Shown here one piece after another: positions 17,141-25,329 of a stretch of DNA of 64,000 nucleotides; the first letter of the stretch is position 1, and every line of letters begins with the position of its first letter. A model generated the notes under the pieces. That model was not told the origin of the DNA. It saw nothing but the letters and a program-made list of their open reading frames with translations, and did no database searches. A program made the translations under genes and the position numbers. The stretch spans positions 62,001-126,000 of the forward strand of contig NZ_QMDX01000004.1 in the NCBI RefSeq assembly GCF_007421925.1, written 5' to 3'. This stretch comes from Haloglomus irregulare (GTDB lineage: Archaea; Halobacteriota; Halobacteria; Halobacteriales; Haloarculaceae).

Positions 17141-17773
17141 TCAGCCGGCGCCGCCCCACGCGATGCGGAACACCTCGGCGTCGACGATCTCGCTGGCCGC
17201 TTCGTGGTGGTCGAACTGGCGTGGCAGCTCCAGCTCCGCCCGGAACGCGTGGGTCACCTCGCCGCCGTTGTCGGCGGCGAACGATCCGACAAAGGACTCG
17301 CTGTCGGCGTTGTGGACGGAGTAGGAGACCCGCGAGACGGCGGCGGCCGTCTCGAGGAACGCCCGGTCGGCGTGCTCGTTGCCGTCCTGGGCGCCGAAAG
17401 GCGGGTTCATCAGCACCGTGCACGGCGGCGGGTCCAGCGGGAGCCGGGTCGCGTCACCCTGCACCCAGTCGACCGCGGCGCGGGCGCCGACGCGGCGGCG
17501 GTTCTCCCGGGCCGTCCCGAGGGCGCCGGCGTCGAGTTCTACGCCGACGGCCCGCGTCGGCGAGCGGAGCGCCGCCCCCAGCGCCAGCATCCCCGTCCCG
17601 CAGCCCAGGTCCAGCACGAGCTCGTCCTCGATGTCGCCCTGGAGGTCGGCGACGTGGACGATGGTGGCGGCCAGGTCCGGCGGCGTGTGGTACTGTTCGA
17701 GGGCCGCCACGGGGTCGTCGAACCCCGCGACCACGCCGAGTTCCTGTGCCAGTCGGCGCCGTGTCTCGGTCAC
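17141..17773 (-). CDS. METTL5-like N6-adenine methyltransferase
   Basis: This 210-residue Rossmann methyltransferase has the SAM motif LVLDLGCGTGMLALGA (about 50-65), acidic motif II VGVELD, and the catalytic NPPFG block (VLMNPPFGAQ, near 125) typical of base-amino methylases. The archaeal/eukaryal METTL5 group methylates an adenine in small-subunit rRNA, and that role is inferred. The GTG at 17773 (TETRRRLAQELGVVAGF) gives the usual family length; an open frame continues to 17923 but its added residues are not family-like. Convergent with the rhomboid gene. Confidence 0.75.
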   Translation of the reverse strand: MTETRRRLAQELGVVAGFDDPVAALEQYHTPPDLAATIVHVADLQGDIEDELVLDLGCGTGMLALGAALRSPTRAVGVELDAGALGTARENRRRVGARAAVDWVQGDATRLPLDPPPCTVLMNPPFGAQDGNEHADRAFLETAAAVSRVSYSVHNADSESFVGSFAADNGGEVTHAFRAELELPRQFDHHEAASEIVDAEVFRIAWGGAG

Positions 17774-17832
17774 CGCGACCACCGCCCCGCTGCGGGAGTC
17801 ATCGTTGGTTCCCGATTCCCACCAGACATACA

Positions 17833-17848
17833 AATACGTTACCGTATT
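17833..17848. promoter_or_regulatory. Palindrome in divergent intergenic region
   Basis: The perfect inverted repeat AATACG-TTAC-CGTATT lies between the divergent methyltransferase and UspA genes, about 60 bases ahead of the methyltransferase GTG. It may be a regulator site. Confidence 0.3.
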
Positions 17849-17930
17849 CCCGATACGCATCTTCCTCCGGTGCAGTGGGCGGGTTATCGCCGCCTGTCCC
17901 GGCATTGTCGTCCCCGGCCCCACCGCCCGC

Positions 17931-17938
17931 TTTATATA
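17931..17938 (+). promoter_or_regulatory. Strong TATA box for UspA gene
   Basis: TTTATATA lies 31 bases before the ATG at 17962. It is the clearest leaderless promoter in the left half. Confidence 0.6.
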
Positions 17939-17961
17939 CGTGCCCCGAGTGACCTCGACGC

Positions 17962-18354
17962 ATGACGCGTTATCTGATCGGCGTCGACACGACCGACACG
18001 GCCGAGAAGCTCGTCTCCTACCTCCAGGACCGGGTCACCGACGACGACACCGTGTACGCGGTGAACTCCCTCTACGGCGAGAGCGAGACCAGCGACGCGG
18101 AGGTCGTCGAGGGCCGGGAGGCCACGGAGTACGTCGAGGACCACCTCCCCGACGTGGACGCCCACCAGCTCATCCGGGGCAACAGCCCGCAGGAGGACCT
18201 CGTCCAGTTCGCAGACGAGCACGCCGTCGAGGAGCTGGTCATCGGCATCCGGAAGCGCTCGCCGACCGGCAAGCTCGTGTTCGGCTCGACGGCCCAGGAC
18301 CTGCTGCTGGAGACCACCCGCCCGACCGTGGTGGTCCCGCTGACCGACGCCTGA
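17962..18354 (+). CDS. Universal stress protein family
   Basis: This 130-residue UspA-fold protein has an N-terminal strand YLIGVDTTDTA and, near the C-terminus, the nucleotide-binding loop GIRKRSPTGKLVFGSTAQ followed by a closing beta strand (TVVVPL). The GxxKRSPxGKxxxGS pattern belongs to the ATP-binding subgroup. Such proteins respond to starvation or osmotic stress. It is followed after 43 bases by the small helical gene on the same strand and may be cotranscribed with it. Confidence 0.85.
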   Translation: MTRYLIGVDTTDTAEKLVSYLQDRVTDDDTVYAVNSLYGESETSDAEVVEGREATEYVEDHLPDVDAHQLIRGNSPQEDLVQFADEHAVEELVIGIRKRSPTGKLVFGSTAQDLLLETTRPTVVVPLTDA

Positions 18355-18397
18355 CCGGAGCGACACCGTTTTCACCGGCACCGAGGAACCGCGAGCC

Positions 18398-18676
18398 ATG
18401 CGTGACAGCGACCGCGACGAGCTCCGTACCGCCTGCCGGCTCCTCGACGAGGCCGCCGCCGCGACGGATGGCGAGACGGCCGACCGGCTCTCCGGGTTCG
18501 CCGACCGCGTCGAGGGCTGGGCCGAGGGCGAGTTCGACCCGGACCACGGCGCCATGGCCACCGTCCTCCTCAAGTTGAACGACATCGCCGAGGCGGCCGA
18601 GGCCGATGTCGCCGACACCGTCCAGGAGGCCCGGTCCAGCATCACGGAGTACCGCAGGACCGTCGATGGCGTCTGA
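18398..18676 (+). CDS. Small helical protein, function unknown
   Basis: This 92-residue soluble and acidic protein is predicted almost wholly alpha-helical (RTACRLLDEAAAATD, TVLLKLNDIAEAAEADVAD). There are no cysteines, metal motifs or TM segments. It resembles small haloarchaeal conserved proteins that follow UspA genes, but I cannot name the family with certainty. ATG at 18398. Confidence 0.62.
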   Translation: MRDSDRDELRTACRLLDEAAAATDGETADRLSGFADRVEGWAEGEFDPDHGAMATVLLKLNDIAEAAEADVADTVQEARSSITEYRRTVDGV

Positions 18677-18747
18677 ACGGATGACCGACTAACCGGTCCG
18701 TTTCCACGCGAAAGCGGCGAGTATCTCGGGTATCCCTGCTGTTCCGG

Positions 18748-19221
18748 TCAGACTCCCTCGACAGCCTCCAGGACCTCGTCGTAATCGGGTTCGACCGTCG
18801 GGTCGTCGGCGACCCAGGCGTAGGTGACCGTCCCGTCCCCGTCGAGGACGAAGACGGCGCGGTTGGCGATCCCGTGCAGGCCGAGGTCGCCGATCTCGGT
18901 CCCGAGGTCGTAGGCGTCGATGGCGGTGCCGCCCATGTCGCTGACGAGGTCGAACTCCAGGTCGTACTCGTCGCGGAAGGCGCCCAGGGAGAACGGCGAG
19001 TCGGCGCTGATCCCGAGCAGCGTCCCGCCGGCGGCCTCGATCTCCCCGAGGTGGTCCTGGAACGCGACCATCTCGTTGCTACACGGTGGCGTGAACGCGC
19101 CGGGGAAGAAGGCCAGGACGACCGGGCCGTCACCGAGCACGTCGTCGAGGTCGAACGGTTCGTGGTCGCTGGTCCCGTACGTCGCCTGGAACGTCGGCGC
19201 AGCGTCTCCTTCTGCTGGCAT
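18748..19221 (-). CDS. Peroxiredoxin (AhpC/TSA-like, single visible Cys)
   Basis: This 157-residue thioredoxin-fold peroxidase carries the active-site block FFPGAFTPPCSNEM, with Thr44 and peroxidatic Cys47 in the PxxxTxxC arrangement. No resolving cysteine is seen, so it is a 1-Cys or BCP/AhpE-like enzyme reduced by an external thiol. It would reduce hydrogen peroxide and organic hydroperoxides in the cytoplasm. Start ATG at 19221. Compare the cysteine-less relative at 39380-39856. Confidence 0.87.
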   Translation of the reverse strand: MPAEGDAAPTFQATYGTSDHEPFDLDDVLGDGPVVLAFFPGAFTPPCSNEMVAFQDHLGEIEAAGGTLLGISADSPFSLGAFRDEYDLEFDLVSDMGGTAIDAYDLGTEIGDLGLHGIANRAVFVLDGDGTVTYAWVADDPTVEPDYDEVLEAVEGV

Positions 19222-19303
19222 CACCCGACCGACGGCCGCGACGGTGAAAAGCCCGGACACACCGGACAGCGTCGCGGGTTGTTCGCCGTCGGCGTCTGTG
19301 GGG

Positions 19304-20551
19304 TCAGTGCCCCGAGTCGGCGCCCGCCCCGCCGAGGACCTTCTCCGCCAGGATGGGGACGAAGGTCCCGATGTCGGTCACCATCCCGACGGCCTGCGCG
19401 GAGCCACGGTCGAGCAGCTGTGTGACCGTCGCGGGGTTGATATCGACACAGACGACCCGCGTCGTGGAGGGGAGACAGTTGCCGACGGCGACGGAGTGCA
19501 GTAGCGTCGACAGCATCAGCACCATGTCGGCCTCGTGGGCCTGCTCGCGGATGGCGTTCTGTGCCTCGACCGCGTCGGTGATGGTGCCCGGGAGCGGCCC
19601 GTCGTCACGGATGGAGCCCGCGAGCACGTACGGCCGGTCGTTGACGACGCACTCGTACATCACGCCGGACTCGACGAGGCCGTCCTCGACGGCGGCTTCG
19701 ATGCCGCCCGCCCGGATCACCTCGGAGATGGTGTAGATGTGGTGCTTGTGGCCCTTGCGGGCGTGGTCGAGGGTCTCCGTGTTCACCCCGAGCGACGTGC
19801 CGTAGAGGTCCCGCTCGATGTCGTGGACGGCGAACCCGTTGCCCGCGGAGATGGCGTCGACGTACCCCGCCCGGACCAGCCGGGCCAGGTCCTCGCGGGC
19901 GCCCGAGTGGATGAGCGCGGGGCCACACACCGCGAGTACGTCGCCGCCCTCGCGCGTGGTCTCGACGATGGCGTCGGCTACCTGCTCGATGGTCGACTCG
20001 GAGGGTCGCTCCGAGGAGACGCCGCCCTGCATGAAGCCGAAGGCGCCCTCGCTCTCCCGTGGCCGCTCGGGCGGGTCAACCCGGATGCCCGCCTCGCCGG
20101 TCACGACCATGTCGCCGGCCTCGACGGCGTTGAGGACGGCCGTCCGGGCGCGCGTCCCGGCGCCGCGCTCGACCACGACCGCACAGTCCATCTCCGGGTC
20201 CTCGACCGGTATCCACTCCCCGTCGACCCGCACGTCCGTCGGGTGGTTGGTGGTGGAGTAGAAGCCGGGCGGGACGACCTGGTCGCGGGGAGCGGGCGCC
20301 AGTTCGGCGTCATCCGGGTCGGCGGGGTTGGCGCCGTTCTGGTGGAGCTCGTGGAGGATGGCGTCGAGCGTCGCCTCGTCGTCGGCGGTGACGGTGAGTC
20401 GGGCGTAGGAGGTCTCGGTCTTCGAGCGCCCGATGTCGAACGTTTCGACGTCGAACTCACCACCCATGTCCATGATGATGCTGAAGGCCGTCTCCATCGT
20501 CCCCGAGTCGATGATGTGGCCCTCGAGCTCGACCTCGCGAGCGACGGTCAT
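19304..20551 (-). CDS. TIGR00300/LOR-SDH family enzyme, probable ornithine cyclodeaminase
   Basis: This 415-residue protein has the LOR/SDH conserved N-terminal region (EVELEGHIIDSGTMETAFSI), then a Rossmann-type second half with HSVAVGNCLPSTTRVVCVDI and GSAQAVGMVTDIG. Relatives are the archaeal ornithine cyclodeaminase studied in Methanococcus maripaludis and the C-terminal half of cyanobacterial AgrE/ArgZ, which convert ornithine to proline and ammonia using bound NAD. I infer the same reaction here, which would supply proline. Start ATG at 20551. Confidence 0.75.
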   Translation of the reverse strand: MTVAREVELEGHIIDSGTMETAFSIIMDMGGEFDVETFDIGRSKTETSYARLTVTADDEATLDAILHELHQNGANPADPDDAELAPAPRDQVVPPGFYSTTNHPTDVRVDGEWIPVEDPEMDCAVVVERGAGTRARTAVLNAVEAGDMVVTGEAGIRVDPPERPRESEGAFGFMQGGVSSERPSESTIEQVADAIVETTREGGDVLAVCGPALIHSGAREDLARLVRAGYVDAISAGNGFAVHDIERDLYGTSLGVNTETLDHARKGHKHHIYTISEVIRAGGIEAAVEDGLVESGVMYECVVNDRPYVLAGSIRDDGPLPGTITDAVEAQNAIREQAHEADMVLMLSTLLHSVAVGNCLPSTTRVVCVDINPATVTQLLDRGSAQAVGMVTDIGTFVPILAEKVLGGAGADSGH

Positions 20552-20617
20552 GCTCCGGGAGAGCGCGGGCGCGGGCAAGTCGCTTCCGGTGAATCGGCCG
20601 ACCGCGGGGACCCGCGG

Positions 20618-20932
20618 TCAGTCGTAGGTGACCCAGGAGAGGAAGGCGAGGCCGCCGAACTCCAGCACCCGGAAGGCGGCCATCGCGGTCTGTGCGGGCG
20701 GCGGCACCAGTTCGGGGTTCCCGACCCAGGCCGAGACGGTCGGGTCGAGCATGAACAGGTACGCCCCGAGCGCGTTCTCGCCGATGAGCAGCGTCGCGAA
20801 GAGGAACAGTCCGAGCGCGTGTTTCGAGCGGAGATCCCACCAGTTCCGGCCCCAGACCGCCGCGAGACCGAGCAGTAAGAGCAGGTTCAGGACGGTGAGC
20901 AGGCGGATGACGTCGACGAGGAGTGCGGCCAT
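20618..20932 (-). CDS. Three-helix membrane protein, partner of upstream ArsR-like regulator
   Basis: The protein has 104 residues and three hydrophobic helices (VIRLLTVLNLLLLLGLAAVW, HALGLFLFATLLIGENALGAYLFML, TAMAAFRVLEFGGLAFLSWV). There are no catalytic motifs. It follows the HTH gene at 21024-21299 on the same strand after 91 bases. This regulator/membrane-protein pair recurs in haloarchaea and suggests a two-gene operon. Function unknown. Confidence 0.68.
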   Translation of the reverse strand: MAALLVDVIRLLTVLNLLLLLGLAAVWGRNWWDLRSKHALGLFLFATLLIGENALGAYLFMLDPTVSAWVGNPELVPPPAQTAMAAFRVLEFGGLAFLSWVTYD

Positions 20933-21023
20933 TCTGGGTCTCTACTGCGAGCTAATCTATCTCGTCGGGTATACGTTTTCCCAAATCCGGCCCGACTCCG
21001 CGGGGGTCACCGTCATCATCCGT

Positions 21024-21299
21024 TTAGAGCGCGTTCTCGATGATCTCCTCGACGGTCTCCCAGTTGTGCCGGGCGCGGTCCGTCGGGAGGTAGACGGCGC
21101 CGTAGTCGTCGCCGGTGTCCCGCACGATGTCGTTCTCCGTCAGGACGTCCAGGTGATGCCGGATGGTCTTGTAGTCCAGGTCGAGGTCCTCCGCGAGTCT
21201 GTTCGCGTTCCGGGGGCGCTCGTCGAGGGCCTTCAGGATGCGCGCGCGGTTGGTACCACCACGCGTTCCCGTCAGTACGTACCACAGGACGCCCTCCAT
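21024..21299 (-). CDS. ArsR-like winged-helix transcriptional regulator
   Basis: The protein has 91 residues. The winged helix-turn-helix spans about 15-75, with RARILKALDERPRNANRLAE and recognition helix LDYKTIRHHLDVLTENDIV, then a short wing and C-terminal helix. It has no metal-binding cysteines, so it is not a metal sensor of the classical ArsR type. It probably controls itself and the membrane protein downstream. ATG at 21299 is preferred to the longer open frame from 21353. A TTTACC box lies near 21330. Confidence 0.78.
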   Translation of the reverse strand: MEGVLWYVLTGTRGGTNRARILKALDERPRNANRLAEDLDLDYKTIRHHLDVLTENDIVRDTGDDYGAVYLPTDRARHNWETVEEIIENAL

Positions 21300-21411
21300 T
21301 CGTTCATTTTCGCGCGTGCCGGATTGGTAAACGCACCGAATACCGTAGCACACCCAGTCTGTGGCGTTTCGCGCCGCGATTCGGTCGGCCGGGTGCCGGC
21401 GGGTCCGTGGG

Positions 21412-21873
21412 TCAGTCCGTCCGCCGGCTCACGCGCCAGTCCGTGCCCGCGGGGGTGGACGCCGCGAGGCGGTCCCGGAACGCCCGCAGGCCCGCCGCGT
21501 CCGTCGCCGACCGGACGTGGAGCTCGATGACGGCCTCGCGGACGGCCAGCCGGAACGTGTCGCCCGTCCGGCCGTCGTGGACGAGGAAGACGGGCAGCGG
21601 CAGGTCGAACCAGTCGCCGAAACGGTACGGGCCGTCGGCGAGTACCTCCCGTGCCAGCGCCGCCAGCGCCGCCTCGTCGGTCGGCCCCGCCGTCGGCCGG
21701 AGCTCGATGACCGTCGCGCCCTCGTAGGACATCTCGCCGGCCCGCGAGAAGCTCCGCTCCGGATGCTGGAGGTCCGTGAACGGCCCATCGTCGTCCGACC
21801 CATCGTCGGCCGCCCGGAGGTCGGCGGCCGTGGAGAACGACAGGTCCGGCTCCGCCTCCGAGTCCCTGCTCAT
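21412..21873 (-). CDS. Haloarchaeal conserved hypothetical protein
   Basis: The protein has 153 residues: an acidic disordered N-terminus (1-45), then a compact alpha/beta domain (YRFGDWFDLPLPVFLVHDGRTGDTFRLAVREAVIELHVR). There are no cysteines, TM segments or known catalytic motifs. It lies 64 bases upstream of nothing obvious and downstream of dnaJ's left end on the same strand. Family not recognised. Confidence 0.6.
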   Translation of the reverse strand: MSRDSEAEPDLSFSTAADLRAADDGSDDDGPFTDLQHPERSFSRAGEMSYEGATVIELRPTAGPTDEAALAALAREVLADGPYRFGDWFDLPLPVFLVHDGRTGDTFRLAVREAVIELHVRSATDAAGLRAFRDRLAASTPAGTDWRVSRRTD

Positions 21874-21936
21874 GGGGCTACGTACCGCGGTATTCGGTCT
21901 CCCGCGGTTTAAATTCGCGGGCGGGAGCGGGCGGAC

Positions 21937-23097
21937 TCAGAAGCTGCTCTTGATCTTCTCGAAGAAGCTCTGATCGACCGTGAGGTCCTCGTCGGAGGCC
22001 TCGGCGAACGCCTCCAGCGCCTCGCGCTGCTCCTCGTTCAGGTCCCGTGGCGTGACGACCTGGATATGGACCAGCAGGTCCCCCCGGCCACGACGCTGGA
22101 GGCGGGGCATCCCCTTGTTCCGGAGCCGCCGTGTCTCGCCTGACTGGACGCCCGAATCGAGATCCATCTCTACCGGGCCGTCCAGCGTCGGCACCTCGAC
22201 GCTGTCGCCGAAGACGGCCTGCGGGAAGGAGACCGGCAGGGTGTAGTGGAGGTCGGCGCCGTCCCGGTCGAACTCGGGGTGGTCCTGGACCTCCACCTCG
22301 ACGAGCAGGTCGCCGTTCGGCCCGCCACCCTCGCCGGGGGCGCCCTCGCGCTCCATCCGCAGGGTCTGCCCGCTGTCGATGCCGCCGGGGATCTCGACCT
22401 CCAGGCTGGCGTCCTCGCGGGTGATGCCCTCGCCGCCACAGGTCGAGCAGGTCTCGTCGTAGAGGGTGCCCTCGCCCTCGCAGCGGCTGCAGGTCCGGGT
22501 CTGCTGGACGCGGCCCAGCGGCGTCTGCCGGACGGTCGTCTCCTGGCCGCGACCGTTGCACTGCGGACAGGAGCGCGAGTCCGCCCCCGGCGGGTGGCCG
22601 CTCCCGTCGCAGTCCGGGCACCGCTCCGGCCGCGTGATGTTCAGCTGCTTGGTGACCCCCTCGTACGCCTCCTCCAGCGTGACCGTCACGCTCGTCCGGA
22701 GGTCGGCCCCCTGGCGGGCGCCACCGCGGCCGCCGCCACCGCCACCACCGCCACCGAAGAACTGCTCGAAGATGTCGCCCATCCCACCGCCGCCGAACGG
22801 GTCGCCGCCCCCGCCACCGCCGAACGGTCCGCCGGCACCGCCGGCACCGCCGTCGAAGCCGCCCCGCTTGTCGGCCTGTTCGAACCGCTCGTGGCCCATC
22901 CGGTCGTAGGCGGCCCGCTGCTCCTCGTCCGTCAGCACCTCCTTTGCCTTCTGTATCCGCTTGAACTCCTCCTCGGCGTTCGGGTCGTCGTTCACGTCGG
23001 GGTGGTACTCGGCCGCCTTCTTCCGGTAGGCCTGTTTGATCTCGTCCTCGCTGGCGTCCCGCGAGACCCCCAGGACCTCGTAGAAGTCCTCGCTCAT
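21937..23097 (-). CDS. dnaJ: Chaperone protein DnaJ (type I Hsp40)
   Basis: The protein has 386 residues. J-domain at 1-70 with HPD at 32-34 (EYHPDVN); Gly/Phe-rich linker (about 75-145) with long Gly runs; four zinc-finger repeats ([32 protein letters not shown]); C-terminal substrate-binding domains with [13 protein letters not shown]. It stimulates DnaK ATPase and delivers unfolded clients. Start ATG at 23097. No dnaK or grpE is adjacent; the upstream neighbour is a divergent oxidoreductase. Confidence 0.96.
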   Translation of the reverse strand: MSEDFYEVLGVSRDASEDEIKQAYRKKAAEYHPDVNDDPNAEEEFKRIQKAKEVLTDEEQRAAYDRMGHERFEQADKRGGFDGGAGGAGGPFGGGGGGDPFGGGGMGDIFEQFFGGGGGGGGGRGGARQGADLRTSVTVTLEEAYEGVTKQLNITRPERCPDCDGSGHPPGADSRSCPQCNGRGQETTVRQTPLGRVQQTRTCSRCEGEGTLYDETCSTCGGEGITREDASLEVEIPGGIDSGQTLRMEREGAPGEGGGPNGDLLVEVEVQDHPEFDRDGADLHYTLPVSFPQAVFGDSVEVPTLDGPVEMDLDSGVQSGETRRLRNKGMPRLQRRGRGDLLVHIQVVTPRDLNEEQREALEAFAEASDEDLTVDQSFFEKIKSSF

Positions 23098-23230
23098 CTC
23101 GTTGTGCACCGTTAGGCGGCTTCCACACTTGAACGGAACGGGTACGGCTCCCCGCGCGGGGCCCCAACGACCCCCGGCCCGCTTCGCCGCGGAACGAACC
23201 CTTTCCACGAGGCCGGTCCTACGTCCACCC

Positions 23231-24268
23231 ATGACAGCTATCGGCTTCGTCGGCGCCGGGGCGGGAACCGCGGCCGCGGCGTACACGCTCCGCGACGTCG
23301 ACGCCGACGTGACGGTCCTGGAGAAGTCCGGCGGCGTCTGCGGCCGGGCCGCCACCCGGCGGAAGGGTGACTACGAGTACGTCTACGACTACGGCGCCAA
23401 CTACGTGAAGTCGAAGGACGAACGCGTCAACCGACTGCTGACCGAGGAGCTCGACGCGACGGGGCTGGTCGACGCGGCGGAGCCGGTGTGGACGTTCGAC
23501 GCGGATGGGGAGATCAGCGAGGGTCGGGACGCGGACGACCACAAGTGGAGCTACGAGCGCGGGCTCACGCAGATCGCCAAGCGGCTGTTCGCCGCGACGG
23601 ACGCGACGGTCCACCGCCGGACGCGGGTGGAGACGGTCCGTCGGGACGGGGAGCGGTGGTCGCTGGTCGACGGCGAGGGGGAGACGTACGGCCCCTTCGA
23701 CCGGCTGGTGCTGAACCCGCCGGCGCCACAGACCGCCGAACTGCTCCGGAGCGCCGAGTGGGACGACGGGCTCCGCGGTGAGATAGCCGCCGAGGCCGAG
23801 TCGGTCGCCTACCGGACCATCACCACCGCCGTCCTGAGCTACGAGGACGGCATCGACCGCCCGTGGTACGCGCTCGTCAACACGGACAAGGCCCACGACC
23901 TCGGCTGGCTGTCCCGCGAGGAGTCCAAGGACGGCCACGTCCCCGAGGGCGAGTCGCTGCTCGTCGCACAGATGTCGCCCGAGTGGTCGACCGCACACTA
24001 CGACGACGACGCCACGAGCGTCTGCGAAGCGGCCGCGACGATGACCGCGGACCTGCTGGACGAGCCGCGGCTGGCCGACCCCTCGTGGACCGACCACCAG
24101 GGCTGGGGCTACGCGCTCCCGGAGGACGGCGCCGACACGACCCTGCTGGGGGAGGCGGCCGCATACGACCTCCACTTCACCGGGGACTGGGTCGCTGGCG
24201 AGGCGCGGCTCCACGCGGCCCTCCGGAACGGGCTGGAGACGGGCGACCGGCTCGCGGCTGGGCTGTAG
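23231..24268 (+). CDS. FAD-dependent oxidoreductase (renalase/amine oxidase-like)
   Basis: This 345-residue flavoprotein has the N-terminal dinucleotide motif [18 protein letters not shown], the following acidic residue region [18 protein letters not shown], and a C-terminal FAD block [18 protein letters not shown]. The layout matches the renalase-like subgroup of FAD/NAD(P) oxidoreductases. The substrate is unknown; in this subgroup, dihydropyridine isomers or amines have been reported. The start is the ATG at 23231, near the divergent dnaJ. Confidence 0.8.
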   Translation: MTAIGFVGAGAGTAAAAYTLRDVDADVTVLEKSGGVCGRAATRRKGDYEYVYDYGANYVKSKDERVNRLLTEELDATGLVDAAEPVWTFDADGEISEGRDADDHKWSYERGLTQIAKRLFAATDATVHRRTRVETVRRDGERWSLVDGEGETYGPFDRLVLNPPAPQTAELLRSAEWDDGLRGEIAAEAESVAYRTITTAVLSYEDGIDRPWYALVNTDKAHDLGWLSREESKDGHVPEGESLLVAQMSPEWSTAHYDDDATSVCEAAATMTADLLDEPRLADPSWTDHQGWGYALPEDGADTTLLGEAAAYDLHFTGDWVAGEARLHAALRNGLETGDRLAAGL

Positions 24269-24357
24269 CCACCCGGCCGTGCGCGTACGCCACGGCAGTC
24301 GGCCGCGGGGCGCCGGCTTCCGACGGACTGATTTGGCCAGCGGGTGAGCCCCGTCCC

Positions 24358-25284
24358 GTGTCTCGCCGCTCCGCGGTCCTCCTGTTCGCCGGACTCGCCA
24401 CGATGTGGGGGCTCTCCTTCCCCGCCATCACCGTCGGCCTTCGCGACCTGCCACCGGTGCTGTTCGCCGCGTTCCGGTACGACGTCGCCGCAGTCCTGCT
24501 GCTGGCCTACGTCGGCGTCACGGCCGCGCCGGGCGACCGGCTCCCGACCGAACGCCGCGACGTGAGCGGCGTCCTCGCGGGCGGTGTCTTCCTCGTCGCG
24601 GCGAACGCGCTGCTGTTCATCGGCCAGCAGACGGTGGCGAGCGGCGTCGCCGCCATCCTCCAGGGGCTCGTCCCCATCCTGACGACGCTGTGGGCGCTCC
24701 TGCTGCTCGACGAACGGCTCACGCCGACGGGCGCGGCCGGGGTCCTGCTCGGCTTCGTCGGCGTCGCCCTCATCATCCGGCCGGACCCGTCGAACCTGCT
24801 CGCCGCCGACCTGCGCGGGAAGTTCATCGTCCTCGGGCAGGTGGTCTGCGTCGCGCTCGGCGGCGTCCTCGTCGACCGAGCCAGGCCGACCATCGCGAGG
24901 GCCGCGCTCACCGGCTGGTCGATGGCGGTCGGCGGCGCTCTGCTCCACCTGTGGAGCCTCGCGGCCGGTGAACCCCTCCTCGCGGCGACCGTATCGGGGA
25001 CCGCGCTCGGGGCCATCATCTACCTGGGGGTGTTCTCGACGGCGCTGGCCTTCGTCATCTACTTCACCATCCTGGAGCGCTACGGCGCGCTGGAGACCAG
25101 CCTCGTCGCCTACCTCGTCCCCGTGGTCGCGACCGTCGCCGGCGTGGTGCTGTTGGACGAGTCCTTCACCCTCGCGACGCTGGGCGGGTTCGTCGTCGTC
25201 TTCGTCGGGTTCGCGCTGCTGAAGCGCCGGGAGCTCGCCGACCTCGTCGGCCTCGGCGAGCCGGCGGTCGGCTCCGGTGACTGA
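24358..25284 (+). CDS. EamA/DMT-family transporter
   Basis: The protein has 308 residues with ten predicted TM helices in two EamA repeats. The first ends in LLDERLTPTGAAGVLLGFVGVALI and the second in LLDESFTLATLGGFVVVFVGFALL, both showing the conserved Glu before the last helices. Typical cargo is amino acids or small metabolites, exported or imported by proton exchange. The GTG at 24358 (SRRSAVLLFAGLATMWG) gives a proper first helix. Lies 89 bases after the oxidoreductase gene. Confidence 0.82.
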   Translation: MSRRSAVLLFAGLATMWGLSFPAITVGLRDLPPVLFAAFRYDVAAVLLLAYVGVTAAPGDRLPTERRDVSGVLAGGVFLVAANALLFIGQQTVASGVAAILQGLVPILTTLWALLLLDERLTPTGAAGVLLGFVGVALIIRPDPSNLLAADLRGKFIVLGQVVCVALGGVLVDRARPTIARAALTGWSMAVGGALLHLWSLAAGEPLLAATVSGTALGAIIYLGVFSTALAFVIYFTILERYGALETSLVAYLVPVVATVAGVVLLDESFTLATLGGFVVVFVGFALLKRRELADLVGLGEPAVGSGD

Positions 25285-25300
25285 CAGGTGCGTGCCACCG

Positions 25301-25308
25301 CTTAACAC
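25301..25308 (+). promoter_or_regulatory. TATA-like box for ppcA
   Basis: CTTAACAC sits 29 bases before the ATG at 25330, consistent with a leaderless transcript. Confidence 0.42.
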
Positions 25309-25329
25309 CGTCCGGGTCCTAAAACGGCC

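Noticed and set aside
22700-22870. Gly-codon repeats as a simple-sequence repeat or CRISPR
   Set aside because: They encode the Gly/Phe-rich linker of DnaJ and have no spacer structure.
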